DNA of 64,000 bases from Lutjanus erythropterus. Taxonomy: Eukaryota > Chordata > Actinopteri > Lutjaniformes > Lutjanidae. The notes beneath the pieces are model-generated. The model saw only the letters and a program-made list of their open reading frames with translations, was not told where the DNA came from and ran no database searches. The stretch covers positions 7,835,104-7,899,103 of the forward strand of contig CM034613.1 of the NCBI GenBank assembly GCA_020091685.1. The letters run 5' to 3'. Within the stretch, counting starts at the first letter, position 1. Every line of letters starts with the position of its first letter. This document shows, in pieces, positions 46,761 to 58,758 of this stretch. The position numbers and the translations under genes are program-made.

Positions 46761-48699
46761 ATTAGGAGCACTAAGAGGAGCCAGAGGAACCTGATTTTTG
46801 CACATATTATCTGTCTCATGTACTACTGTCAGGATATAGTGGCAAGTGTTGTTCCAATACCAGAAAATGCCTAAAATCATGGTATTGAGTACACAAGTCT
46901 GTGCACAAAATATATAGTTATAATGTCCTGGTGTTGTATCAGGATTTTCTGTCAGCCAATATCCAAAGTCCAGGTATTGGAATTGCTATCGTGAAGGAAA
47001 ACCTAGTATTGGAACGTCTTTTCAGTATGACAAAGAGTTATCCTGCTAATAAAATTTGAGAGTGTTTTGTGTGTTTGTGTGTCCCACTATTTCTCTAAGG
47101 CACAATCCCTCAATCCCCATCAAAAAAAAATATTCAGGAGGCCAATCTTTGCATATGGTGTTTGTTATCAGTGTCTTTAGCTGTGACCAGCAGCTGTATA
47201 CTTCACTCCAATGGTCGGTCAGTCAGTCCCACGCTTGGCAGTCACATTTTTCAAACTAGGAGGCTGAAATCTGGCATGGAGGTTAAGTGTTTGTCTATGT
47301 GTATGTGTGTGGAGGAGAGAGAGAGAGAGAGAGGATGTGTATTTGTATTCATGCTAATTGGCTAAAAGGGGGCAGTTGCAAAAAGACACAGATATTTTTA
47401 AGGGGTGGGGCCAGAGTTTCAAGGGGGACTGGAGGAGGCTGGGATATAGGGGGAAAAGTCTCAGCGGTCAGTGGAGAGTCCAGGAAAAAGGTTGCAGTGC
47501 CCAAAGGGTGCCTTGTTCTAGTTTTTATAGAAGTTGCCTACTTAACATTTTACTGTAGTTAATAGCTGTTAAGCATGACATTACATTCCAAGTATTTTCC
47601 CCCCATTTTTAGTGTTAAAGTTGCTGTAGCTCTGCATTATCTTCTCATCACAATTTCTCCAGACCTCTGTGACGTTCAGAGTGGTTACACAAGGTTAATA
47701 TGGCTTGGTGGGTTCTCAAGGATGACAAAATGGCTGACATTTGTGTTTAACATTCTTAACTGCTTAAATCATAGAGTTAGGGTCAGGATAGATTATGTGC
47801 AAAGCTCTGAGTCACTTTTAATACTAGATAGCCACTTTTAGGAGCCAGCCTCTACATTATGCCTGTATCTTGCACCAGTATCTTGTTTCATGACAGATGG
47901 AAGTATGTTGAATTACAGAAGCAAGAAACAGCTGAAAAGCTGTTTGCTTGTGACTTTAAAGAGAACATATCTGAATGTTTGATTAGCTGCATATCAAAAA
48001 ACAATTTGCAAGCGTCCACAATGTGTGATAATGTGTGTGGTTCAGAATTTGTAATATGCAAAAGCTGATTTCCCCTGCTAGTCATTAGTGTTTCCAATAA
48101 ACCTTGGATTGGCCCAGTGCAGATAGTTGGCCAGCCATTTGGGCTTAAGGATGACTCCTTTGGGTTGGAACGTGGCCATGCTGGTGAACAGCTATGTTGG
48201 TTTGTTTGTTTTGATCCTCTCCTCAGCACAGCATGCTGTTTGGAAGACTTTCCCCAGGATTACATATACCATGAAAAGTAGTTTACTACACTCGCTGGAT
48301 TCTGACCAAACCCTGCTGAGAGATGAGGTCTGCCGAGGTCTGCTAAGACTCAAGATTCAATTATTTATTTTGGCGCCCCGCTTTTGAATGTAGGTCCTTG
48401 CAACTGAGTGAATTCCTGAGACGCCTCTTTGGCTTTTCATTGTCCTGAACCGAAAATGGTCATATGCTCGGTGGAAAAGAACAGACTAAACACCTTGAAT
48501 CAATTACAAAGACAAAAAAAAAGAAGCTGGATTATTCAGTTACACAGATAGCTGTGGAGGAAAAACACACACAAAAAAATGTTATTTATGGATGTTTTTC
48601 AGCCCTGCCCTGCAATGACCTCTCTGTATAACACAGTGCTATCTTTGGGATTTTTCCTGTGCAATGTTTCCAAACTTTCTCTCTGTGTGATTGTCCTGA
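46761..48699. other. No gene seen; (GA)n at 47314-47333
   Basis: Single-copy-looking DNA with a 20-bp GA run. Short frames (47056-47562, 47575-47841, 47859-48229, 48127-48387) on both strands lack domains and none is supported by paired splice sites. Confidence 0.5.
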
Positions 48700-48845
48700 A
48701 TGTGCCCTTGAAGAGAGTAGCCGACAACAGACGCTGCAGAGATCCTCCCTGTAAAAGTGTTTTTAATTATTAATGCTGGCCCTCCATACTGGCAGAACTC
48801 CAGGCTGCCTGTGGACGGCCACCACATTTCACTCACTCACTGCCA
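48700..48845. other. Candidate conserved non-coding element
   Basis: A low-repeat block with TTTTTAATTATTAATGCTGG flanked by GC-balanced DNA (GACAACAGACGCTGCAGAG; CCACATTTCACTCACTC). It lies next to a (CA)n tract and the second 56-bp-unit element. No plausible frame is present. Inference only. Confidence 0.25.
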
Positions 48846-48899
48846 TGAATTATTCTCACAGAACATGCTCACGGTCGCATACACACAAATACATACCTG

Positions 48900-48938
48900 T
48901 ACAAACACAAACACACACACACACACACGCACACACAG
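48900..48938. repeat. (CA)n microsatellite
   Basis: A CA run with AA and GC interruptions. Frames across it on both strands are artefacts. Confidence 0.9.
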
Positions 48939-49000
48939 GCAGGAACACACACATGGAGGAGGCATGGAACCCAAAGTGGCCATATGGAGGCAAGTGTGCA

Positions 49001-50263
49001 CACTTACAATGTTAGGGTTCCAGAATGGTTCTTCCTGAAGGGCTGAGCTTCTACTCAGAACCATTTGCTTCTGAAGAACCCCCTTTTTAAGAAACAGATC
49101 TTCTAGTGTTCTTTACAAGACTAAGGGTTCTTTAAGAACCGTTTTCATCTAAAGAAGCCTTTTGAAGAAAGAGTTTGTCGTGGGAAAATTATATGCTGAA
49201 CTTGTATTTTGTTCCTCATATTTGCTTCTTGTCTTCTGTCAGACACTAACTGGTTACTCGTCCTTGAACACACAGCTGTTCTCCCTTCAGAAGAACAACT
49301 TCTGATAAATCACATCGTGACTCTGCTGATAAGCACTTCAGGTCCATCCTGACCCAACCTCCTTCATTTCGTAACCCTATAAGACAGATGTACATTCTTG
49401 ACTCATTATCAGTTCCTTTTACACGTTCTGTGTGACTGTGTGCTGATCTGTTGCAAAGCTCTATTAAAACACCACAAAGACAATCTTGGTCATGGTGTCT
49501 GTCTTAATTTTCAGATTTTCTACCACAAGTTCTTCAAGGATTGTTGATGAATTCTTTCATCAAGGGTCCGTCAAGGCTTCTTTGTACCATAATATAGGTA
49601 GAACCCTGGGTGGATTCTAGTTAAAACCCTTGGAATATAAAAGGATTCTTAGTAGAACCCCCTGGGTAGGTCCTAGATGAAACCCTTGGAATATAAAAAG
49701 GTTCCCCATAGAAACCCTGATTGGGTTCTAGAATGGGTTCTAGCATATTAAAATTCCAAGGAATTGGAATATTATTATTCATAGAACCCCCTGGGTGGGT
49801 TCTTGTTAGTACCTCTAGAAGGTGGAAAGGTTCTGGATAGAATGCTTAGAGACAGTTCTAAGTGGAACCATTACACCATAGAAGCATTCTCTTTAGAACC
49901 TCTCATGGGGCTCTTTTCCACCAAAGAAGCTCTGGTCATTGAACTGGTTCCATTCAAGATTCTTGGAACCTCGGTGCTACTGAGTGAACCATCCCACATT
50001 TCCATGAGTTTTTAGCAGAACCATTGTCAGGATGTCATCAGCACAGGATAGAATATGACACACCCACTTTGTTTCCCAATGAAAACCTGCTATTTTATCA
50101 GTTCCAATGGGAAACTAACTTGGTTCTTGGTTCCAAGCCAATTTATTTTTGGTGGAAATACTCTGAAGGGTTCAAAAATATGTGCTTGAACTGGAGCAGG
50201 CCGGTCCTATGATGGTGTAAAAACCCTGTATGGTTCTTGTCAGCACCTTTATTTATGAGAGTG
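49001..50263 (-). mobile_element. Non-autonomous 56-bp-unit element (copy 2), split by a solo LTR
   Basis: The left end reads CACTTACAATGTTAGGGTTC, matching the right end of copy 1 read on the minus strand (CACTTTGAAATAACGGTTCC). The right end on the minus strand reads CACTCTCATAAATAAAGG, matching copy 1's left end (CACTTTTTGAAATAAAGG). The interior carries the reverse complement of copy 1's units, for example TTGGAATATAAAAGG with GAACCCCCTGGGT words, spaced about 54-56 bp (49601, 49655, 49711). Removing the 352-bp LTR and one 4-bp target copy leaves 907 bp, against 909 bp for copy 1. No TA duplication remains at the ends. Confidence 0.75.
49176..49527 (+). mobile_element. Solo LTR of a retrovirus-like or LTR element, 352 bp
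   Basis: It starts TGTCGTGGGAAAAT and ends ATTTTCTACCACA, which form imperfect TG...CA inverted ends. AGTT flanks both sides (49172-49175 and 49528-49531), a 4-bp target duplication. A TATA-like CTATAAG (49377-49383) is followed about 80 bp downstream by an ATTAAA poly(A) signal (49463-49468), giving U3-R-U5 order on the plus strand. No primer-binding site, gag, pol or env sequence is next to it, so the internal region has been lost by LTR-LTR recombination. A 4-bp duplication fits several ERV and Gypsy-type groups; the family is not determined. Confidence 0.8.
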
Positions 50264-50279
50264 AACCTAATAAAATATG

Positions 50280-50555
50280 ACCACTATACATGTACACACA
50301 CATACACACAAACACACAACATGCTTACTAATGACGCAATGCATCCAGTAAAACCATTTGCAGTATTTATCATGTGGGTAAACACACAGAGACACAGTAC
50401 TTATGCAAGAATGTACACAAACCTGCATATAGCAGCAAGTACGCACTCCCACACACTTCCACGTTCCCTCTGTATGTTATCTGACATGTTACACACACAC
50501 GCACACACACTTCACACAGACGCACAATAGATTCCCGAGCACACACAGGCCATTT
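50280..50555. repeat. Scattered CA-rich simple sequence
   Basis: Short ACACACA words lie at 50292-50318, 50384-50398 and 50490-50525. Open frames on both strands here are His/Thr/Cys-rich artefacts. Confidence 0.75.
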
Positions 50556-50759
50556 GCAGTATTTCTTCTATTCAGTGTATTCCGTCCAGCTGTCAGCAGG
50601 CTGTCAGTGTGTTCAGTTGCCAGGCAAACAGCCCCGCCTCCTCCCAATAATAAAATATGCCTTTAAAATGTCACTCACTCCCCAAAGAGCAAAAGCAGAG
50701 GCAACAAATCGATTCACATTAGTTGTTCAATTGACTTTGGCTTGAACTCCCACTCTCCC

Positions 50760-51000
50760 CTTGTCTCACCCGTGTCCTTTCTTTTTCTTTTTCTTTTTCT
50801 CTCTTGCTGTCTTTCTTTCTTTTTCTTTCTTTCTTTCTCTATTTCTCTCTCTTCCCTCTCTGCCTGTCCTTTGTCCCCTCCTCGTCACCTGCTTTTTCAT
50901 TTTGCCTTTACTGCTTACAGGTTCACAGATCTCTCCACCTCCTCTCCTCCTTCCTCCTTCTCACTTCTTTCTCACCTCATCTCTATTTTCTCCCCCAGCT
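50760..51000 (+). repeat. Polypyrimidine (TTTC/TCTC) tract
   Basis: The plus strand is almost all C/T, with TTTCTTTTTC and TTTCTTTCTTTC runs (50775-50855), thinning out to 51000. Three overlapping frames of 67-86 residues are Phe/Leu/Ser translations of this tract and are rejected. Confidence 0.85.
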
Positions 51001-51017
51001 AATCTAAGCGAATGAAT

Positions 51018-51046
51018 GCAGCGGCGGCGGCGGCGGCGGCGGTGGC
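51018..51046. repeat. (GCG)n trinucleotide tract
   Basis: About seven GCG/GGC triplets follow an ATGAATGCA. Read from that ATG (51013) the frame gives Met-Asn, a run of about eight Ala, then a short frame of about 40 codons in all. It is too short to call as a gene. Confidence 0.85.
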
Positions 51047-51049
51047 AGC

Positions 51050-51200
51050 CCAACTCCTATTCACTCTCCCTGCCGACCACCGCCGTGGCAGCACTCATTT
51101 CAATTTTCACCTCGTTTTAGACTTATCACATTGACATCATTAAGGCTCCCTCTCAGCGGCGCACTCATTCGTTATCCTCTCCATTTTACACCTTTCTATC
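51050..51200. other. Candidate conserved non-coding element or CpG-rich patch
   Basis: Following the GCG run, this block has CCGACCACCGCCGTGGCAGC, then CATTTCAATTTTCACCTCG and GACATCATTAAGGCTCCC. CpG density is locally high for this window. It may be a regulatory element or the edge of an unannotated exon; neither is shown by the sequence alone. Confidence 0.25.
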
Positions 51201-54200
51201 TCTCTCTCCCTCTGTTTGTGTGTGTCTCCCTTTCTCTCGCGCTCCTCTCCCTCTCCTTATCTGTCTCGCTCATTGTCAGAGGATTTAAAAGGCTCTCTAT
51301 TTGAGAGCGGTGAGTGTCTGGGCTTTGGTTTTTCATCCCGGTGACAGAAACCTGTTGGAGTCTCCTTATTCAGAATGAAAGAGTTGGACATTTTTGCCTT
51401 TTAAAGGGGGATAGCAGGTAGTGGTGTTGGACTTGTAAATCTGAAAAAGTGACACATGACTCATTCTGTTTGCTCATTTCAAAAGTGATAATATTCCTTT
51501 TCCCCATACAACCTTGTAGGAATATTTTTATTTCAATGTTACGGGAACCCAGCGGAGCAGTTTGACTGGCAATTCTGAAGAAAATGAAGAGAATGATAAT
51601 TCGGCTTCAATCTGATATCTGAAATGGGAATCTGCTGCAATATTGTATTAATACTTCAACATTAATGAAAGAATAACTTTACTACATCAAGACATGACCT
51701 TGGGCTCTTAGAATTTGTAACAAGCATTCTTCTCAATTTTCTGACATTTTGTTGATTAAATTATTAAAGACCCCTGCCAATGAAAATCAAGTTTTTAACC
51801 TTGTTTTTAAAATGCTCAAAGAATTGTTATGAGTGAAATAAGCAGTCAACGCCATGGTTGATCATTTCCACTTTCGAACTGCAGTGTACGAGTGACTGAA
51901 AAACACTGATTTAGACAGTTGGGGTTTTATACATCACGCACTGAGGGAACCAGTCTCTTTAATCTGCAGGGTGGGCCATGACGGTATGGATTTTTTTCTT
52001 ACCACAGAGAGCGGCATGGTGGCTTACTGCGACTGCCCAAAAAAATGACATTTTATCTGACTTTACTGAAGGATACTGTCATGAAAGTAGCATTGCTCCT
52101 TTAAGGAATTGCAATGCCTTATGCTTTATGTATCGTGGCGTGCAAGTGAGGAAGAGCGAGTCACAGATTGAAAGTGACGGTGCTGCTAGTAGAGCAGAAA
52201 CTTAGCAAGTTGTCAATCTGGCACTAAGTCTACAGTATATGTTACAGTGTGTTGGTGAATAAACACAATACCTTTGTGTCTACAACGTCGGCTCCAGTGT
52301 GGTTGTATCTCATTCACAAGCTTTGTAATCCAGTGTGGAACTGCAGTGATGTTTTGTAGAGATGGTAAAATAAATCCATAATGATGAATCCAAACACTGA
52401 ATGTTTTCTGACCGCCGAGGAAGATCACGTGACACAATCGAAAGTTTCGCATCAGCTACTAATGGACCGTGCGGTGAGATTGGTTTGTCAACAATATAAT
52501 AGTTGGTTTCAGCATCACTGTTGTGCTACACAGCACTGTCAGGCAACCATGTCTTTCATTGTTGTACTTTGCAACATTAAATTAAAGCCCAGTAGTAGAA
52601 ACACTTCCAGATCCCAGTTTGGCAAAATTCTGCTTCAAAGCTCGAATGGAAAATGCTGATTAATCCTGTAATGAAGTGTATCTTGTCATGTGACTGGCCC
52701 TGAGCTCCCCTCGCAGCACTCTACTGTACTCCGTGTTTATGCATACAGGCTTGCAGCTATATGTTTGCCCGACTACTTGCGCCAGCTTATCTTCCAGCCA
52801 GCAGCATCTTGTTATCTGCGACTTGGAAATAAACACAGTCATAATGTGTGGTAGTTTGTTCATCTTATCTCAGCGCAATGTTTTCTCAAAATTGAATCAG
52901 TTTTGCCACAGTGTTGATACTTCACTAGGCTTATCTCATTGTGTTGTCCACATTAGAGGAGGGCTGCTGGGTCTCTGAACCCTGCTGCATCTGAATGCTG
53001 CCTCCTGTTTGGCCCAGCTCTCGGCTCAGCTTATCTCGACAGTGTTTTCACAGACGGTGTTTGACACGCAGGACCCTACCGTTGGCTGGGTGGAGCTGAC
53101 AGGTCAGGGGTCAAGTGAAGTGAAACTGGGAAAGGGAGAGGTCAGTAGAAAGCGAAGAATAGAATACAGGGAAGGAGATGGAGGTGGAGGAAGGTTAAGA
53201 CCCCACTGAAAAGGAGCCCGAAGTTAATATCCCTCGTCATCCCCTCGTGCCTTAACCTGGGGCTAAACTAATATGGCCTCTCCTAATGAACAACAGCGGC
53301 CCACATCTGCATTGCCTCTCCTTATGGTCCCCAGTGGCTGTGGCTGAGTACTTTTGAAATTTTCCATACTAATGCCAGTAGCGGTACAATGACTTTTATA
53401 TGGATTCATGATTGTGATCCTTTTTTCTATACCAGTTTTTTTAAAACCCATTTAAACAAAAGGAAAATTACATTACACACTATAGTATTGGTCTTTAGTT
53501 TCATTTTTCAGCTCCGTTTTACACACTCGAAGCAGTTTCACAGCATAAAAAATATATACCTGTTTACTACAATGTGGTTAAACTTATCTGTTTCAACTCT
53601 TTAGATTTATGTGTCAGCACCTTGGCACTGAAAACATAAAAATAAACCACAAGTTGGAGAAAATTTAGCACTGAATGACAAAAGATTTTTCAATACACAG
53701 TAGTATTGAAGCAATATGATCAGTGCCACAAAAGTATTGGTGTTTAGAGCTCATTTACAGCACATTTTTGTCACTAAATGTTGTTTGTAGAGCAGCAATA
53801 GTAATGTTTGCCACAGCAAAGTCGTCATATAAACTCAATAATATCTCACTGCAAACAAGTCTAAAATGTCAATAAAATAGATCATATTCCTGACGTCATA
53901 ATACTGTGTGGAGTTTGGAAAGAATGAAGAACACAGACATCTGTCAGTATCAGTCATCCTGTCCTCTGTCATCCTCCCTCTGATGCTCATGAGATTGACT
54001 GCCTGCAGGTCTCTGCCTGCAGAGAGAGGACGGACTGCCTTGTCTCAGCCAGCAGAAAGTTTGCAACAATTAAAGAAATTTTAAGATACGTGGCAAACTA
54101 AGCTAAATGATTAAAGAACATACCGACAGCTTTCGTCTTAGCTTGTTCAGTATTGGAGTTAGCACACTGTGCTTGTGTAAAACAGAGCGGATGGATGAGA

Positions 54201-54500
54201 GACAGTGGACAGAGCAGATATAAATTATTATTTAATTTTTACAGAACATAATAGACATAACTGTTAGCTTTAGAGGGAGGTTTTATGTATATTTGACCCT
54301 GTTTTCTTAAAGATTAAGTGTGTAACATTTATTGGCAGAAATGGAGTATTATATTCATATGTTTATTTTCATTAGGTTTTTACCTTAGAACAAGTCCGTC
54401 CATCATGGTTTCTCCTTCATGCTTGGTGAGTATAGGGTCAGTCTGCTATTTCACTGCTAGATAAATCCCACATAATGGTCCTTTAATTCAGTTTTAATAT
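51200..54500. other. No gene seen
   Basis: A pyrimidine-rich patch lies at 51195-51290; the rest is mostly single-copy AT-rich DNA. Frames at 51978-52205, 52213-52452, 52381-52659, 52660-52863 and 52733-52978 overlap on both strands without domains. No convincing repeat copy is found. Confidence 0.5.
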
Positions 54501-54506
54501 ATACAC

Positions 54507-54730
54507 TGTAAACATTTAAAAATTGAGAAAACTTAATTTCAAGGCAGCTTACTGCAATATTTTTGAATTTTGAGCCCAACGCAAACTCTTAAGTTTTGAC
54601 AAAGTTTTACCAAGAACTAATCATCTGTTGAGATATAACTTTAATCAGTTTAGTCTGAGTTTTTTTTTTCAAACCCTAATTGAGGTGAAAGTGTATAATA
54701 GTTCATATTTTTAATTAAACCCTTTAATTT
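54507..54730. repeat. Possible AAGTT/ACACTGTAAA-type MITE fragment
   Basis: It starts TACACTGTAAACATTTAAAA and contains GAGAAAACTTAATTTCAAGG and ACTCTTAAGTTTTGAC, resembling the ends of the AAGTT-rich fish elements also seen at 20.0, 42.1 and 43.5 kb. The right end is not found. Low confidence. Confidence 0.3.
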
Positions 54731-55390
54731 TCAGGCATCAAAATAATGACATATATGGGTCTCAGCTCATTATGTTTTTAAGTTTCTAAACCTCAAACAT
54801 TAAAGTTGATCTAAAGGAGAAAAGTAAAATCTCTCAACTGAAGATTATGTGTCAGCAAAACTTTCTTTTAGTATATTACATTATAGTATATTTTCTTCTT
54901 TTAAGTTTTTTTTATAGCATACGTATATTTTGCTCTATTTGTGTTTTTTATAGTTATTTACAATTATTATAAATACAAGTGAAAGTTTAGTGTCCAGTGC
55001 CCTGATTATGGACAGTAAGGTTTAATATCCTGCCTCCTTTACATATCATTGTTACAGGTGTCAGCCTCTCTTGAGATCTCATTGCAAAAAATGGGTGTTT
55101 AAAGATATATTCTATATTCTGTAATAAAATTACTGGTGAATGTATCAATATCAGAATCTTTTTTTACTCTCTAAAACTGCTATCAGCCCCAAAAATCCAG
55201 AATCAGTAGGACCTTTATTGTTAGTCAGGAATCTTCACTGCCATCTTGGATCAATTTGAGAGCAAATAAAATCCAGGGCCATTTCTGGGCCTCCGGTGGC
55301 CCGCTTGCCACACCGCAGGCTTTCACAAGGTGGGAGTCACAATGTAAGACTGTGCCCCGAGGAAAGTGAAAGCTTTTCCACACACACATG
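54731..55390. other. No gene seen
   Basis: Strongly AT-rich DNA with T-runs. Nothing is recognised. Confidence 0.55.
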
Positions 55391-55412
55391 CACACACACA
55401 CACACACTTAGA
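55391..55412. repeat. (CA)n microsatellite, short
   Basis: A short CA run with a TG interruption near its left end. Confidence 0.8.
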
Positions 55413-55429
55413 GCTCACCTCCCATCTAT

Positions 55430-55580
55430 AAACAGAGGCCTGGGGCAGGGTGCGGTCCTGCGGCCAGCGCTGGTAGGTACAGGTTACAGGCTGGTGGCGA
55501 CAGTGGCAGCGCCGCGGTGAGCCTTACGAGCCTGGCGTCATGCACCCAGCGTGTAGCACCTCCCCGCCATGAGAGCCTGT
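55430..55580. other. GC/CpG-rich patch
   Basis: This is locally one of the most GC-rich parts of the window, with CGGCCAGCGCTGG, GGTGGCGACAGTGGCAGCG and CCGCGGTGAGCC. It contains GGTAGGTAC (donor-like) near 55469, but no long open frame or matching acceptor. It could be a small CpG island or regulatory patch. Confidence 0.3.
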
Positions 55581-55719
55581 AAAGACGTTTTAAAATCCAA
55601 CAGCCCTTCTCGACAGGAAACTGAGGTTTTGCTGATGGAATTTTTTTTTTTCTTTTTATAAACATCAAAACCAGCACGTCCTAATTAGCATCCACTGTGC
55701 GTACGCATATTTGAGTGTG

Positions 55720-55856
55720 TGTGCGTGCGTGCGTACATGCCCGTATGCATCCGCAGGTCTGACCAGTGTGTGCATGTGTTCACACTTGCGTAGATGCACG
55801 CTCCGGCTGCTGTATTTTGATTGGGCGTGTGTGTGTGTGTGTGCATGTGTGGGTGT
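55720..55856. repeat. GT/GC-rich simple sequence
   Basis: GTGTGTGCGTGCGTGCG lies at 55715-55731 and a GT run at 55826-55846. Minus-strand frames (55665-55919) are His/Thr-rich artefacts. Confidence 0.8.
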
Positions 55857-56159
55857 GATGCTGTGATAAAAGTCAAAATAAGGGTGCCACATGGGATCGT
55901 TTATCTCGCGACAGACCACTTCTGTCTAATTAGTGTGAAACAGTAGAAAAATATAGGCAACTGTAATTAAAGTTGGGGATCAGGACGTGTGTGTCGCACA
56001 TATGGTGCATGTGTGTTTTGCTCGCAGTACGTACTGTACGTCTGAGTCCCTGTTGTGTTTCAGGTAAAGCTATCACTGCTGTCAGAGGTAATGTGCTGCA
56101 TATGTTTAACAGTTTTCTGCTCACACCCCACATGTCTTCTGTATGTAATAAATTGAAAG

Positions 56160-56860
56160 ATTAAAGAGTTCCTGTTGTCGACTCAGCCTAAACCCTCATT
56201 TTCAGATTGGGTGAATCACTGCGATGATTTAGGACTCGTTCACTTCGAGCATGTCGGCTTGCAGCAATTTTTATTTGAACTCTTGAACTCTTTTATCCGC
56301 CCGTCCAGGTGAGAACGGAGCATTCGACTTCACCTCAAAATGCAGCCCTCTCTCTCTCTCGTCTTCCCAGACGACTGCGGCATGTTGTGTTAGGAGCGAG
56401 AACATAATCTGAACAGGAAATTGCTCTGGAACGCAAGGGTTTATGGGTATATGGAGACAGATTATAACATCTTAAAGCCAAGTCACTGATGCTTGGAAAG
56501 CATAACAGAAAAAAATAACCGAGGGCAGATTCAGTCTGGGCTGATGCTCAGATTCTATTTTTATATGTATTTTTAACTGGTTTTTGCAGCACAGAAGGTT
56601 AATTATAAGAGCACAAACCTATTATGCTAAGCTGGAGTTTAAGGGGCTAGAATCAGATTTGTGTTTTTTTCCCCTGAGGGCAAAATATACAAACTAGTAG
56701 GAGTCACCACGAGTCTAATAGATCGGATATTTAGTCTGTGTTGTTTTTAATTGTCTTTGAACCCTGGTTCACCCGCAATTAGGCAGTTTGTACCAAAATA
56801 AACAACACCTCCTCACAACAGAATAGGTTGATTGCTAATTACTCCCAAAATGAAATATAT
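56160..56860. other. Candidate conserved non-coding block(s)
   Basis: A long low-repeat stretch contains CACTGCGATGATTTAGG, GCAGCAATTTTTATTTGAAC, GGTTAATTATAAGAGC, CACCCGCAATTAGGCAG and GATTGCTAATTACTCC. There is no open frame above 60 codons in most of it. The composition suggests regulatory DNA, but no alignment was possible. Confidence 0.28.
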
Positions 56861-58712
56861 TTACCAGTGGAGAGTGCCTGCAGTGTTAGGCCTACTGGAC
56901 CTTAACTATATTAAATTATGTGACATTACACATGTGGTTTTCATTGTTACACAGTCTTAATTTGATTACATTTAACTGTAAAAAACTACCTGTTCAGGTT
57001 TAGCTAAAGATAGCGGTCGTGGGTAAAATAAGTACGTTACAAATGTCACGTGACAAAAGTGACGCACATTACGAAACTTAAGTAATTTAAAACTTCAAGT
57101 CAATGTTTACTTTTCATTTCACGCAGGATTCAAACCCCGGTGTTCAGGGCTAAAGACCTGTGTTTGTTTGAGGTATAAATGGACTTTTATGTTCTTTATC
57201 CATCTCTTGTTATATTTACTACACCCACTAGAGGTCAGCGCCTAACAATATACAGAAATGTGAGTTGGAATAAGCTGTTTGCACACTCGACATGGACATG
57301 GACAAGGACAGGCTGAAAAGAAAAAACAAACTATAATATGATCGGTCCAGTTCACTTTTAAGCATAGTATGTATTAAAGGAATAGCTTGGATGATTTGAA
57401 GTTGGCTTGTATGAGGTACTTATCGATTCTCACATGGCCATCAGCCTGCCCCCAGTTTGCAGAAGCAGAGAGGAGTACTAGCACAGAACATTAGCAATGT
57501 ACTGTTGTGGACAGGGTCAGCAGCTAAACAAATTTTAGCCAACTAAAAAATCAATATCAGTTTAAGTGCATGTTATATTTAGAATATTTTCATCGCTTTA
57601 CCTTGCTGTCAGACAGCCTTTTCTGACTGGAAACAACTGTTCAGTTGCTAAAATCCATCGGCAAAATCAGTATGAAGTTTCTTCACAGAATCCAGGAGTT
57701 GCTGGTCTCGATTGGTTAGTTAGTGTTATTGTTAGGGCTGCACCTAATGATCATTTTTTAATTAAATAATAAAATTCAACAAACAGTCAAAAAACCTGTC
57801 CAATTAATATTTCAGTATTTTCTTCAATCATAGTTCTGACATATGGGCACATACACACATTTGAGTAGCTGTAATAGTGGTATATTTTAAAATGAATTTC
57901 CATCCTATTTAATAGACCCTACTTGTCAGATGCCTGATCAGAAAAATGCTGAACCTCAAAATCAAAGGATTTTTTACTTTATTTATTTTATTACTGGAGT
58001 AAAAAGCAGTGAAAATAATCACTGGCAAATTTATTTTTGCATCAGTGCGGTGCGAGGAAAAACAACCGAAATGATATACAGACGGTTTCTAACATTAATT
58101 TCAGCCATTTTTTTTCTCTTACACGTGGCCGTTAAAGTAAAAACACACCAGTTCAGAAAAAAACTTTTAACATGGAGGCGATGAAGAAACATTTAGAAGA
58201 TCAGTTTTAAGTGAGTAAGTGCCCTAGTTATTGTATGGCTTCAGTGTTTTAAAAGGTTAGTTTGCATTCACCTAACTGGTGGCACGTTAACTGTACTGTA
58301 CTACTGTAGATTACACACTGACCATCAAGAAGTACCTCATACAACCCCACTTCAAATATTCCAAACTATCCGGTGAAGGTGCAACATATAGAACATACCT
58401 TGATATATTGGTCTGGTAGAGTCTTACTCTGCTGTCCGTTCTTTCCGTCACTGTGACATTTGTTCTTTACCTCATCTTTACCATTCTTGTTGTGTTGCAC
58501 ATCGAGGTTTTGAGAAAACAATTTGTCTCAGCATAGAATGTGATAAATGAAAGCCATATGTCTTAGCGAGAACAGATTGAGCCCTGTGTGTGTTGACAGT
58601 ACATTTTGTCCCAGTGGGGCTTCCATCGAAGCCTTGACATTTTCAGACAATATTGCGGTGTTGAGCCACAGTTAGGATTTCATAAGTCAAGCTAACACCA
58701 GAGACGTGTGCA

Positions 58713-58714
<2 letters not shown>
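56861..58714. other. No gene seen; hAT-like MITE scrap near 57734
   Basis: AGGGCTGCACCTAATGATCATTTT at 57734 resembles the end of the 59.57-kb MITE, but the remainder does not align by eye. Frames at 57566-57769 and 57930-58184 have no domain. 58560-58700 is low-repeat and unassigned. Confidence 0.45.

Positions 58715-58757
<43 letters not shown>
58715..58757. repeat. (GT)n microsatellite
   Basis: An uninterrupted GT run of about 43 bp. A second run follows at 58848-58886. Confidence 0.95.

Positions 58758-58758
<1 letters not shown>

Noticed and set aside
48127-48387. 86-codon plus frame and its 113-codon minus-strand neighbour (47888-48229)
   Set aside because: Overlapping frames on both strands with no domains, codon bias or splice context.
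50742-51015. Three overlapping 67-86 codon Phe/Leu/Ser frames that look like membrane proteins
   Set aside because: All three frames of a polypyrimidine tract are open at once; the hydrophobicity comes from TTT/CTT/TTC codons.
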